Shown here one piece after another: positions 1 to 7,934 of a stretch of DNA of 64,000 nucleotides; position 1 is the stretch's first letter, and each line of letters opens with the position of its first letter. The notes below the pieces were generated by a model that worked only from the letters and a program-made list of their open reading frames with translations, ran no database searches and was not told the DNA's origin. The DNA lies in assembly GCA_028724585.1 (NCBI GenBank), contig JAQYCQ010000039.1, positions 1-64,000 on the forward strand, given 5' to 3'. The position numbers were made by a program, and so were the translations under genes. Source of the DNA: Bacillota bacterium. Lineage in GTDB: Bacteria; Bacillota; Clostridia; Peptostreptococcales; Anaerovoracaceae.

Positions 1-260
1 CTGATCCGCCGGCAACTATCAGCCGACAATCGTATAGATCAGCTACGATCGTACGGTTGCCTTTCGTCCAGTTTAAAAAGACTTCCGGATAAGACGAAAA
101 TACTTCGTCGTTTAGCAGTCGTTCTCGATATCGGACGAAGAATATCACGTTTATATGATATCGTATCCCGCATTTTTATTCAGCACAACTTCTACGCCTT
201 CTCACTACGATCTCGCATTATCAGCCGCTGAAGATTCTTCAATATTTCATCGGCTGTTGC
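1..260 (+). repeat. R-family repeat, copy A (left part outside window)
   Basis: This is nearly identical to 928-1190 and similar to 7060-7320. It holds the right half of an R element: two successive modules bounded by TTTCGTCC and GGACGAAA-type ends with about 24 bases between them. No convincing coding frame is present. The rest of the copy would lie left of the window. Confidence 0.8.
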
Positions 261-316
261 TCAATAGTCCTATGCCCGCGCCGGCTGCAGAACTGCCGCG
301 CTGACCGGGTCCGTAT

Positions 317-421
317 GCGGAGTCCGGGGCGGTTCGCCGCTTCCCGCGAAGGCACCGTACCAAGAGCTCAGGAAGATCACGGTCAGATCCACCGCTGCGC
401 GTCAGACTGCCCGGACTCCGC
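317..421 (-). repeat. S-family structured element, internally deleted copy
   Basis: It has the same ends as the full S elements (GCGGAGTCCGG at 317 and CCGGACTCCGC to 421). About 165 central bases are missing relative to 1261-1532, including the AT-rich hairpin and the hairpin that contains the ACACCGATGTG-type apex. Orientation matches copy 1261-1532. The flank to its left, ctgccgcgctgac followed by gggtccgtat, is the same as for that copy. Confidence 0.75.
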
Positions 422-492
422 TATCCGCGGCTGCAGAGAGTGATCGACGACCGCGCCTCCGACCGCTCAGCAGTAACTGCAAAAGCAAAAAG

Positions 493-591
493 AAGCGCCA
501 GAAGCGAGCCCGAGTGTATCATTTTACAGGAGTTAAGTTATGTGGACTTGTCCTGTAAAACGATACCTCGGAATCGCGGCATAACGCGTCA
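493..591. repeat. P-family palindromic element
   Basis: This ~100 bp inverted repeat has a core hairpin pairing GTATCATTTTACAGGA with TCCTGTAAAACGATAC around a 17-base loop. Outer segments pair GCGAGCCCGAG-like with CCTCGGAATCGC-like sequence. Sister copies are at 17386-17487 and 21168-21270, and a half copy is at 7390-7441. The core could act as a hairpin in RNA of either strand, but no T-tract follows it. Confidence 0.75.
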
Positions 592-689
592 TACAGCAGA
601 ACTACAGCAGCCGTCGCGCGTAAGCGCCCTGTCGGCGGAGCCGTCGGGCATTTTTCAGCGTTATCAGGTCAATTATATCCCGACGTTGC

Positions 690-1195
690 CAGCCGGCTTC
701 CATTTATTATATGTAAGCGCCTCCGCCAGCCGGCTTTTTCGTCCGATTTCGAGGCGGGCCTCCAGACGACGAAATATTTTCGTCCAATCTGCGCATTTAT
801 TTCAAGTGGACGAAAGAATGTATAGGTATTCATCGTTTCTGAATATTTATGCCGTCATTAAACTCACCATAATCACCATATCTGTAAAAAATTATTTGCT
901 ATCTGCTAAATGCATCTGCTTCAGTTCTGATCCGCCGGCAACTATCAGCCGACAATCGTATAGATCAGCTACGATCGTACGGTTGCCTTTCGTCCAGTTT
1001 AAAAAGACTTCCGGATAAGACGAAAATACTTCGTCGTTTAGCAGCCGTTCTCGATATCGGACGAAAAATATCACGTTTATATGATATTGCATCCCGCATT
1101 TTTATTCAGCATAACTTCTACGCCTTCTCACTACGATCTCGCATTATCAGCCGCTGCAGATCCTTCAACATTTCACCGGCAGTCTGCCCGCGCCC
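690..1195 (+). repeat. R-family repeat, copy B (complete)
   Basis: This ~500 bp element is repeated at 6818-7324 and partly at 1-260. It contains four successive modules of TTTCGTCC, about 22-27 bases, then GGACGAAA (TTTCGTCC at 737, 778 and 988; GGACGAAA at 808 and 1059). Two modules lie on each side of an AT-rich centre. No start codon, ribosome site or conserved protein supports coding. Confidence 0.8.
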
Positions 1196-1260
1196 GCAGC
1201 TGCGGTGCGATCTCTGTTCCCGCGCCGGCTACAGAACTGCCGCGCTGACTGGGTCCGTAT

Positions 1261-1532
1261 GCGGAGTCCGGAGGCAGACTGACGCAGCAGCATTGGAGAT
1301 GATCGTAGATCTTCCCGGTGCCGAGCGGCTGGAAGCGGTGAAGAGAATTTAAGTTTTCAAAACTTAAATTCTCAGCGGAGGGGCTGGTCCGCGATTACTG
1401 TCTGAGCAAAAACACATCGGTGTTTTAGCGAGTTGCGGAGCGGTTCGCCGCTTCCCGCGAAGGCACCGCGCCAGGAGCTCAGGAAGATCACGGTCAGATC
1501 CACCGCTGCGCGTCAGCCTGCCCGGACTCCGC
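1261..1532 (-). repeat. S-family structured element, full copy in reverse orientation
   Basis: This 272 bp element is bounded by inverted ends GCGGAGTCCGG / CCGGACTCCGC. In reverse complement it matches 20840-21111 throughout. Internal stems include a 15 bp AT-rich palindrome around 1350-1380 (GAGAATTTAAG with CTTAAATTCTC) and a hairpin of CAAAAACAC with GTGTTTTAG around 1408-1430. It abuts a duplicated flank shared with the deleted copy at 317. Confidence 0.85.
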
Positions 1533-1633
1533 TACGCGTCAGACCGCTCCAGACTCCGCTGCCGCGGCTGCCCGCGCGCCAGCGCCTAGTCGGCGGAGCC
1601 GTCGTCAGGTGTATAGATTCATGTCATGTCAAC

Positions 1634-1657
1634 TTTTGTAAAATATACTATACAAAA
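1634..1657. promoter_or_regulatory. AT-rich inverted repeat upstream of the PstS-like gene
   Basis: TTTTGTA (1634-1640) and TACAAAA (1651-1657) form an inverted repeat around a TATACT hexamer (1644-1649) that could be a -10 box. This is the only non-repeat DNA between the mosaic and the lipoprotein gene, so it is the likely control region. The regulator is unknown. Confidence 0.4.
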
Positions 1658-1742
1658 ATTTTACATTACCCTGCATGATACCTATTTTTCAAATGTGTAA
1701 ACTTGTGAACAGGAAATGCAATTATTCATAAAGGAGAACATT

Positions 1743-2582
1743 ATGGAAAGAAAAGGCAAATGGCGAGCCGGAATCGCCATTCTTATCTTGGGAGTCCTGA
1801 TGCTCACAGGGTGCGGCAGCTCCGGCGGCCAGCACATCGAAGGACTCGATAAACTCGGGGATATCGAGGCTGTGACACGTGAGGCAGATTCAGGTACGAG
1901 AGCGTCATTCGATGATATCACAGGCATCACCAGTGAGAATGACCAGCTCAAAGTAGCGGGATCGACAGAAGACCTGCTCAAAGAGGTAGAAGGATCAAAA
2001 TCAGCCATCGGTTACATGACGGTGGAAGCTGTGGACGATAAGGTCAAGACACTGACCGTTGAAGGCAAGAAGGTCGATGATCCTGATTATCCAATGACCA
2101 GACAGCTTTACCTGGTATATAACGGCGAGCTTACAGATCTCGAGAAAGAATTCATCAGCTACGCCACAGGCAAAGGACAGGACATCATCAAGAAACACTT
2201 TGAGACCGTTGGGAAGGCAGAAACATTCCTTTCGCTCAAGCCGTCCGGAACTATCAAGATCGGAGGATCCTCTTCAGAAGCGCCAGCCATGGAAGAAGTG
2301 GCAGAAGCATATATGAAGGTGAACCCTAACGCAGAGATCACAGTAGAGACGACAGATTCAGGAACAGGTATCAACAATACGATGGAAGGAAAGTACGACC
2401 TGGGAATGTCATCGCGCAGCCCTAAGAGCTACGAAGAGAACATCCTGACATTCGTACCGGTCGCAAAAGACCGCATCGCTGTAGTAGTTCCGTCCGATAA
2501 CCCTATGACGGACATCACGCTGGATCAGCTCAAATCGATCTACACAGGAAAAGTCACTAAGTGGTCTGACCTGAACAAGTAA
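1743..2582 (+). CDS. PstS-like phosphate-binding lipoprotein with permuted lobe order
   Basis: This 279-residue secreted lipoprotein starts at the ATG at 1743, 6 bases after AAGGAG. Its signal ends in a lipobox (LMLTGC). Residues ~33-140 resemble the second half of PstS: TREADSGTRASFDD, AIGYMTVEAV, then YPMTRQLYLVYNG. Residues ~160-279 resemble the first half: TIKIGGSSSEAPAMEE, DSGTGINNTMEGKYDLGMSS, LKSIYTGKVTKWSDL. The halves are therefore in reversed order relative to standard PstS, a permutation also known in other Clostridia. PstS normally delivers phosphate to PstCAB, but no pstC, pstA or pstB is nearby. The next gene, 38 bases on, is a sodium/phosphate symporter. Phosphate as ligand is likely but unproven. 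Confidence 0.8.
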   Translation: MERKGKWRAGIAILILGVLMLTGCGSSGGQHIEGLDKLGDIEAVTREADSGTRASFDDITGITSENDQLKVAGSTEDLLKEVEGSKSAIGYMTVEAVDDKVKTLTVEGKKVDDPDYPMTRQLYLVYNGELTDLEKEFISYATGKGQDIIKKHFETVGKAETFLSLKPSGTIKIGGSSSEAPAMEEVAEAYMKVNPNAEITVETTDSGTGINNTMEGKYDLGMSSRSPKSYEENILTFVPVAKDRIAVVVPSDNPMTDITLDQLKSIYTGKVTKWSDLNK

Positions 2583-2620
2583 GGGAAATAAGGAAAGGAA
2601 TTCAAAAGGACGAAAACACC

Positions 2621-4351
2621 ATGAACGAGACAGTCAAGATAATATTCGGACTCATCGGCGGTCTGGCAATATTCCTCTATGGAATGAACCTGATGAGCGA
2701 CAGTCTCCAGAAAGCTGCCGGCGACAGGATGAAAGCCGTGCTCGGAGCAATGACAAAGAACCCGGTACTGGGAGTAATCTCAGGCGCCCTGGTAACAGCA
2801 GTGCTCCAGTCATCATCAGCAACTACAGTAATGGCGATCGGCTTCGTATCAGCAGGACTGATGAAGCTGCCGCAGGCTATTTCCATCATCTTCGGCGCCA
2901 ACATCGGTACCACTATGACGGCCCAGCTCATAGCCTTTAAGATAAGCGATTACATATACATAATCATATTCATCGGATTTATCATCGGATTTATAGCTAA
3001 GAAAGAACAGATAAAATATATCGGTAATACCATATTCGCCTTCGGTCTTCTCTTCCTCGGTATCGAGACCATGGGCAGCACGATGAAGCCTCTGGCATCC
3101 AGTGAATTCTTCGTAAATATGATAGGAAAGGTAGCCGACCTGCCGGGCCTCGGAGTACTCGTAGGATTACTCATGACACTGGTAGTACAGTCTTCATCAG
3201 CTACCATCGCCGTACTGCAGAACTTCGCTGCTCAGGCTATCCCGGGAACTACCCAGTCCATCATAGGACTCGCGGGCGCTATCCCTATTCTGCTCGGAGA
3301 TAACATCGGTACAACCATCACAGCAGTACTCGCTTCTCTCGGACAGAGCAGAAACGCGAAGCGTACAGCAGCGGCACACTGCATATTCAACATTTCCGGT
3401 ACACTTATCTTCATCTGGTTCGTTAAGCCTTACGCGGCTCTCATACAGAAGATCACAGAGAAGGGGCCTGAAGTAGACGTTATCGCCCGTCAGATAGCAA
3501 ACGCCCACACAGGCTTCAACCTCACTATGACGATCATCTGGACTATCCTCATCGGAGTAATGGTAAAGATCGTTATGAAGATACTCCCGCTCACAGAAGA
3601 AGAAAAGGCTGCGGCAAACGGCCCGAGATTCCTGGACAAGCTCAGCATTCACCAGCCTGCCCTTGCTCTCCACCTCGTATGCAAGGAAGTACTCCACTGC
3701 GGAGATATAGTAAAGGATATGCTGCAGAACCTCGCTGGCATCAGCAGCGACAGGGCTGAAGAAGTCCATAAGACTCTGGATGAAAAGCGTGTCTATGAAC
3801 AGACACTTTCCGGCCAGATAAACGACTACGTATCAGAGGTATTCGCGGCAGGTACTCTTACTGAAGAACAGGCCTCACAGGCTACAGGAACGCTCTTCGT
3901 ACTGAGTGACATAGACCGTATAGCAGACAGTACTACAAACATATCCGCCCAGATAGCGGAAAACCAGGTCAGCGGCGGCAGGATGAAATTCTCCGACCAG
4001 GCTGTTACCGAGGTAGGAGACGCTTCCGAGAGGATAGCCGGACTTTACGGACGCATCATGGATACTATAGAGTCCGGAGAGAATATAGAGGATGAGGCTC
4101 TGGCGAGCGACCGTGTAACTCTCCTCGAGCAGGACGACAAGCTGCGCGACAAGCATATGACGCGTGTAGCGAGAGGCGAGTGCGACTCCAGCAAGACCGC
4201 TTCATACAACGCCCTGCTGACTTCGGTAAGCAGGATAGGAAACGCCTGCGTCAACCTGGCGGATTTCGCATCGAAGAGAGTTGACTTCAAGGCCTTGCTC
4301 ACTGACCCTGACGAAGTAAGGAAAGAGATCGCACAGGAAACTGAGAAATAA
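2621..4351 (+). CDS. Na/Pi cotransporter family protein with PhoU-like tail
   Basis: This 576-residue inner-membrane protein belongs to the NptA/YjbB family, which moves phosphate together with sodium. The two family repeats are visible: QSSSATTVMAIGF with GANIGTTMTAQL in the first, and VVQSSSATIAVLQNFA with GDNIGTTITAVL in the second, within ~10 hydrophobic segments up to residue ~320. The C-terminal ~220 residues are soluble and helical, like PhoU, which is usual for this family. The start ATG follows AAAAGGA by 10 bases. It is probably co-transcribed with the PstS-like gene, so the two may form one phosphate response. Export rather than uptake is possible, as for YjbB homologues. Confidence 0.9.
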   Translation: MNETVKIIFGLIGGLAIFLYGMNLMSDSLQKAAGDRMKAVLGAMTKNPVLGVISGALVTAVLQSSSATTVMAIGFVSAGLMKLPQAISIIFGANIGTTMTAQLIAFKISDYIYIIIFIGFIIGFIAKKEQIKYIGNTIFAFGLLFLGIETMGSTMKPLASSEFFVNMIGKVADLPGLGVLVGLLMTLVVQSSSATIAVLQNFAAQAIPGTTQSIIGLAGAIPILLGDNIGTTITAVLASLGQSRNAKRTAAAHCIFNISGTLIFIWFVKPYAALIQKITEKGPEVDVIARQIANAHTGFNLTMTIIWTILIGVMVKIVMKILPLTEEEKAAANGPRFLDKLSIHQPALALHLVCKEVLHCGDIVKDMLQNLAGISSDRAEEVHKTLDEKRVYEQTLSGQINDYVSEVFAAGTLTEEQASQATGTLFVLSDIDRIADSTTNISAQIAENQVSGGRMKFSDQAVTEVGDASERIAGLYGRIMDTIESGENIEDEALASDRVTLLEQDDKLRDKHMTRVARGECDSSKTASYNALLTSVSRIGNACVNLADFASKRVDFKALLTDPDEVRKEIAQETEK

Positions 4352-4357
4352 GCTTAC

Positions 4358-4372
4358 GTGAGCTCCGCTCAC
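4358..4372. repeat. GGA/TCC-centred palindrome
   Basis: GTGAGC-TCC-GCTCAC is a perfect 6 bp stem around a three-base centre, 7 bases after the Na/Pi stop codon. The following 300 bases to 4700 are fragments of P- and S-flank repeats, with cggcGGAgccg palindromes at 4511 and 4627, and no gene. Confidence 0.6.
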
Positions 4373-4711
4373 AATCCGCTCACAGAAAAGAATGCCCCCG
4401 CGCCCGCAGCGAGACTGCAGATCGCGTATCAAACCGCTCCGCAGTAACTGTAGAAGCAGAATGACGCGCCAGCTGCAGAACTACCGCGCTGCCACGCGTA
4501 AGCGCCTTGTCGGCGGAGCCGTCGTGACCAGGAAGAACCATAAGGCATGCGGAGTCCGCCCCGGACTCCGCGGCATAACGCGTCATACAGCAGAACTACA
4601 GCAGCCGTCGCGCGTGAGCGCCTTGTCGGCGGAGCCGTCGTGAGCAGGATGGTTCATACGGCGGGCGACTAGCGCCTCGGAATCGCTGCATAACGCGTCA
4701 TACAGCAGATA

Positions 4712-4743
4712 GACCGGTACGAAAATCGTGCCGGCCTTTTTTA
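4712..4743 (+). terminator. Rho-independent terminator
   Basis: CCGGTACGA (4714-4722) pairs with TCGTGCCGG (4726-4734) and is followed by six T residues. It lies between the repeat stretch after the Na/Pi gene and the Fur promoter, so it insulates the two units. Confidence 0.7.
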
Positions 4744-4759
4744 TTGGCCTCTTTATCGG

Positions 4760-4819
4760 TTGACTTCTCTGCCGGCCTGTGCTAACATATGCCCTGTTGC
4801 AAATTCGAAAACGGTTTTC
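4760..4819 (+). promoter_or_regulatory. Promoter and Fur-type operator of the Fur/ZIP operon
   Basis: TTGACT (4760-4765), 17 bases, then TAACAT (4783-4788) form a sigma-70 type promoter. The perfect palindrome GAAAACGGTTTTC (4807-4819) lies just after the expected transcript start. A Fur-family protein bound there would block its own operon. Which metal controls it cannot be read from the sequence. Confidence 0.6.
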
Positions 4820-4845
4820 ATTTTCATAAATACAGGAGGCACACG

Positions 4846-5364
4846 ATGGCTTCGAGAGGAAACTATAGATCTAAACACTACGACGAGCTTGTTGCCTGGT
4901 TCTCAACGATACCCGGCCGGCATGTTACCGTCCAGGAAATACACACTCATTTTCTGGAGCAGGGCACGAATATAGGGATGACGACACTCTACAGGCTGCT
5001 TAGCAGGCTGACCGACGAAGGGCTGGTCGCCAAATACACCATAGATCCGGCATCGCCGGCATGCTACGAATTCATAGACCACGACCCACAGCACGAAGAT
5101 ATATCGAACTATCACTGCAAATGCGAGGTCTGCGGAAAGCTGATCCACCTGCACTGCGGCGAGATAGACGAGCTGCAGCAGCATCTGCTCAAGGAGCACC
5201 ATTTCAGCCTGAACCCTAAGCGGACAGTAATGTACGGAATCTGCGAGGACTGCCTGCGCAGTCAGTCCGGCGGAGATGCCGGTGGAAACGCGGGCGAAGA
5301 TGCCGATGGAAACGCAAACGGAGTTACCGGCGGAAATGCCGGCGAAAGAGAGAAGGGGGAGTAA
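4846..5364 (+). CDS. Fur-family metal-responsive repressor (Zur-like by context)
   Basis: This 172-residue repressor starts at the ATG at 4846, behind ACAGGAGG; the open frame runs further upstream without a ribosome site. The N-terminal winged helix includes MTTLYRLLSRLTDEGLV. The C-terminal metal domain shows HCKCEVCGK, HLHCGEIDEL and CEDC, giving two CxxC pairs for a structural zinc and His/Glu residues for sensing. The last ~30 residues are an unusual Gly/Asn/Asp tail made by repeated GGAAACGC-like DNA. The next gene is a ZIP transporter 4 bases away, so zinc (Zur) is the best guess for the metal; iron or manganese is possible. A palindromic operator in its own leader suggests autorepression. 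Confidence 0.85.
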   Translation: MASRGNYRSKHYDELVAWFSTIPGRHVTVQEIHTHFLEQGTNIGMTTLYRLLSRLTDEGLVAKYTIDPASPACYEFIDHDPQHEDISNYHCKCEVCGKLIHLHCGEIDELQQHLLKEHHFSLNPKRTVMYGICEDCLRSQSGGDAGGNAGEDADGNANGVTGGNAGEREKGE

Positions 5365-5368
5365 GGGC

Positions 5369-6094
5369 ATGGAACTGCTGATAACATTCGCGGCAGGGCT
5401 TTCTATACTGATAGGAGCCGCTTTTATCCGCCTTTCGAAAAACACCGAGCCGGTCGAGAACCTTTCCATGGCTATGGCTCTGGCTGCCCTGCTGGCCCTG
5501 CTGTTCCTGGATCTGCTGCCCGACGTCAGGGAGACGGCGGAGGGCATAGGCTGGGCTTTCGCGATAGCGGCTGTCGCCGGAGGCGTCGTCCTGCTCAAGC
5601 TTTTGGACCATTTCGTGCCTGACCACGAGGACAACGAGAGCAACCATGACAGCGAAAATGCCGTTCACATAGGGCTGATCGCCGCGCTGGCCGTAGTGCT
5701 CCACAATATCGTGGAGGGCATGACGGTCTACAGCCTGTCCATGAATTCGCTGCGCGAGGGGGCTATATTTGCGGTCGGCATCGCTCTGCACAACATTCCT
5801 ATGGGTATGCTGATAGAGTCCACCATGGAGCTGGATAAGCCCAGGGAGCATGTGCTGGTCCTGTCGGCGGTGACGCTGTCGACTCTGCTGGGCGGTATCG
5901 TCATGCAGATGGTCAAGACACATGTCAATGAGGCTGTCACGGGTGTTCTGGTCTGCGCGGCCGCGGGCATGATAATCTACATCACTTTCCTGGAGCTGCT
6001 GCCGCATGTGCTGCGCACCCGCGATGTCCCGCTGAATATAACGGGCGCCCTGCTGGGTTTCCTTCTGGTCTTAGCCAGCAGCATGCTGGGGTAG
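5369..6094 (+). CDS. ZIP-family divalent metal transporter
   Basis: This 241-residue protein has about eight hydrophobic segments and belongs to the ZIP family, which imports zinc, iron or manganese. The signature metal-site helices are present: VVLHNIVEGMTVYS (HNxxEG) and GIALHNIPMGMLIEST (HNxPxG). The His-rich loop between helices 3 and 4 is short and acidic (DHEDNESNHDSENAVH). The ATG at 5369 is chosen because GGGGGAG lies just upstream and earlier in-frame starts overlap the Fur-family gene. The 4-base gap to that gene indicates one operon, probably repressed when metal is plentiful. Confidence 0.85.
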   Translation: MELLITFAAGLSILIGAAFIRLSKNTEPVENLSMAMALAALLALLFLDLLPDVRETAEGIGWAFAIAAVAGGVVLLKLLDHFVPDHEDNESNHDSENAVHIGLIAALAVVLHNIVEGMTVYSLSMNSLREGAIFAVGIALHNIPMGMLIESTMELDKPREHVLVLSAVTLSTLLGGIVMQMVKTHVNEAVTGVLVCAAAGMIIYITFLELLPHVLRTRDVPLNITGALLGFLLVLASSMLG

Positions 6095-6170
6095 ATGGGG
6101 AGAGGTCGCGAGCGCGGGTCCGCCTCCGGACTCCGCTGCAGCGCGCCAGCGCCCCGTCGGCGCGCCCCGT

Positions 6171-6616
6171 CCGCAGAGCTTTCGGTGAAACGACTAAAAA
6201 CGAGCAAAACGTCTAAGCCTCTCTGCGGAACTTTCGGTGAAACGACTAGAAACGAGCAAAACGTCTAAGCCTCTCCGCGGAGCTTTCGGTAAAATGCCAG
6301 CTGACGAACAAAACGTCTAAAAGATTTAAGGATCAGAGGCTTGTTACAGGCGAAATGGAAATTCAGGGAAATAAAAACCAGCGGAGTGCCAGGTGAAAAA
6401 TCAGCATAACGTGATGCAAATACCAGTAATATGAATTTAAAACCAGTGACGGCACCTGAATCAGCTGAAACTTTTAGACGAAACGTTCACCGATGAGCAA
6501 AACACCGAAAGTTCAGCGAGAACGCTTAGACGAAATTAGAAAAATCGAGCAAAACACCGAAAGTTCAGAAGGGCCGTTTAGATGAAATCGGAAAAATCGA
6601 GCAAATCACCGAAAGC
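6171..6616. repeat. U-family fold-back element, copy 1
   Basis: Three direct ~50 bp units lie at 6171-6322. Each reads ctttcggtgaaacg...caaaacgtctaa with a variable middle. A ~150 bp AT-rich core follows, containing several aaaaCCAG motifs, and then three units in inverted order at 6471-6616 (tttagacgaa...caaaacaccgaaag). The whole element is therefore a large inverted repeat. Copy 2 is at 11902-12346. No coding frame is supported. Confidence 0.8.
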
Positions 6617-6817
6617 GCCGCTTCCGGCGGCAGTTCAATCCGCGCGTCATCCTAATACAGCGACTGCGCAGCCCGCTTCCTCTTTTCTGCAGTTTCCGCG
6701 CGCCAGCGCCCCGTCGGCGGAGCCGTCGTGAGCAGGAAGGATCATACGGGAGGCGGCTGCCGCGTGCCAACACCCCGGTGCCTGATTTCGCCGACCCGCG
6801 AGCTCTTTTGATTGCTA

Positions 6818-7324
6818 GCCTTCGCAGGCGGCTCCATTTATATGGAAGCGCTCCTCGCCAGCCGGCTTTTTCGTCCGATTTCGTGGCGGGCATCCAGACG
6901 ACGAAATATTTTCGTCCAATCTGCGCCCTTACTTCAAGTGGACGAAAAAATGTATGGATATTCATTATTCCTGTATATTTATGCTGTTATTGAGCTCATC
7001 ATAATTGCCATATCTGTAAAAATTATTTTTTATCTGCTAAATGCATCTGCTCCAGCTCTGATCTGCCGGCAACTACCAGCCGACAATCGTATAGATTTGC
7101 TACGATCGCACGGTTGTCTTTCGTCCAGTTTTAAAAGACTTCTGGATAAGACGAAAATACTTCGTCGTCTAACAAGTGTTCCCGATATAGGACGAATAAT
7201 ATCATATTTATATGATGTTGGATCCCGTATTTTTATTCAGTACAACTTCTACGACATCTTACCGCGATCTCTAATTATCAGCCGCTGTAGATCCTTCAAT
7301 ATTTCATCGGCTGCCTGCCCGCGC
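6818..7324 (+). repeat. R-family repeat, copy C
   Basis: This copy is homologous to 690-1195 over about 500 bp, with scattered substitutions but the same four TTTCGTCC...GGACGAAA modules. It is older or more diverged than the pair at 1 and 690. No gene is seen in the surrounding 6095-7934 stretch, which otherwise holds the U element, half a P element and an S element. Confidence 0.8.
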
Positions 7325-7389
7325 CGGCGCCTCTGCTGAGTGACTGACGATCGCGTATCCAACCGCTCCGCAGTAACAGTAAAAGCAGA

Positions 7390-7441
7390 ATGACGCGCCG
7401 GGAGCGAGCCCGAGAGTATCGTTTTACAGGAGGTGAGTGAT
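7390..7441. repeat. P-family left half, cut at its loop by an S element
   Basis: The sequence follows the P element from ATGACGCG through GTATCGTTTTACAGGA to the loop, then changes to the S-element end (GCGGAGTCC) at 7442. The right half of P is not found after the S element, so this is a junction with loss of DNA. Confidence 0.7.
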
Positions 7442-7714
7442 GCGGAGTCCGGGGCGGTCTGACGCGCAGCGGTGGATCTGACCGTGATCTTCCTGATATC
7501 CTGGTACGGTGCCTTCGCGGGAAGCGGCGGACCGCTCCGCAACTCGCGAAAACACCGACGTGTTTTCGCTCAGACAGTGATCGCTGACCAGCCCCTTCGC
7601 TGAGAATTTAAGTTTTGAGGACTTAAATTCTCTTCGCCGCTTAATGCCGCTCAGCACCGTGAAGATCTACGATCATCTCCAATGCTGCTGCTTCAGACCG
7701 CCTCCGGACTCCGC
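7442..7714 (+). repeat. S-family structured element, full copy
   Basis: This 273 bp copy is in the same orientation as 20840-21111. The terminal stem carries paired changes: the left arm has GGCGGTCTGA and the right arm TCAGACCGCC, where the other copy has GGCAGTCTGA and TCAGACTGCC. The internal hairpin GCGAAAACAC-CGAC-GTGTTTTCGC and the AT-rich hairpin GAGAATTTAAG / CTTAAATTCTC are both intact. Confidence 0.85.
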
Positions 7715-7934
7715 TGCCTTTTTACACAGTTCACGCCGTAAGGCCTCCGTCGGCGCGCCTTGTCGGCGGAGTCAGGGCAGAGGCTGCCCGGGTTCTGCGG
7801 GCTTCTGTTAGCTGAGCCGTCGAAACTTTTAAAGTGGATTTAAGTCTCATGCTGTATCATCTTCTAAGGAGATAAAAGGAGTTTTTTCGTAGGCATTGTC
7901 TCTGTTTCTGATCTATCCGGAAAGGAAGATGATC

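Noticed and set aside
440..1018. Long open frame through the first repeat mosaic
   Set aside because: It runs through P and R repeats, has no ribosome site, and the frame is not kept in the other copies.
3197..3769. 190-codon minus-strand frame inside the Na/Pi gene
   Set aside because: It is antisense to a well-supported membrane protein and shows no family features.
6171..6616. CRISPR-like look of regularly spaced units
   Set aside because: There are only three units per side, the order inverts in the middle, unit ends rather than whole units are conserved, and no cas gene is present.
6812..7339. Open frame across R copy C
   Set aside because: The matching region in copy B is read in a different frame, so there is no selection for protein.
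7249..7542. Minus-strand frame across the S element at 7442
   Set aside because: It follows the palindromic repeat and changes frame between copies.
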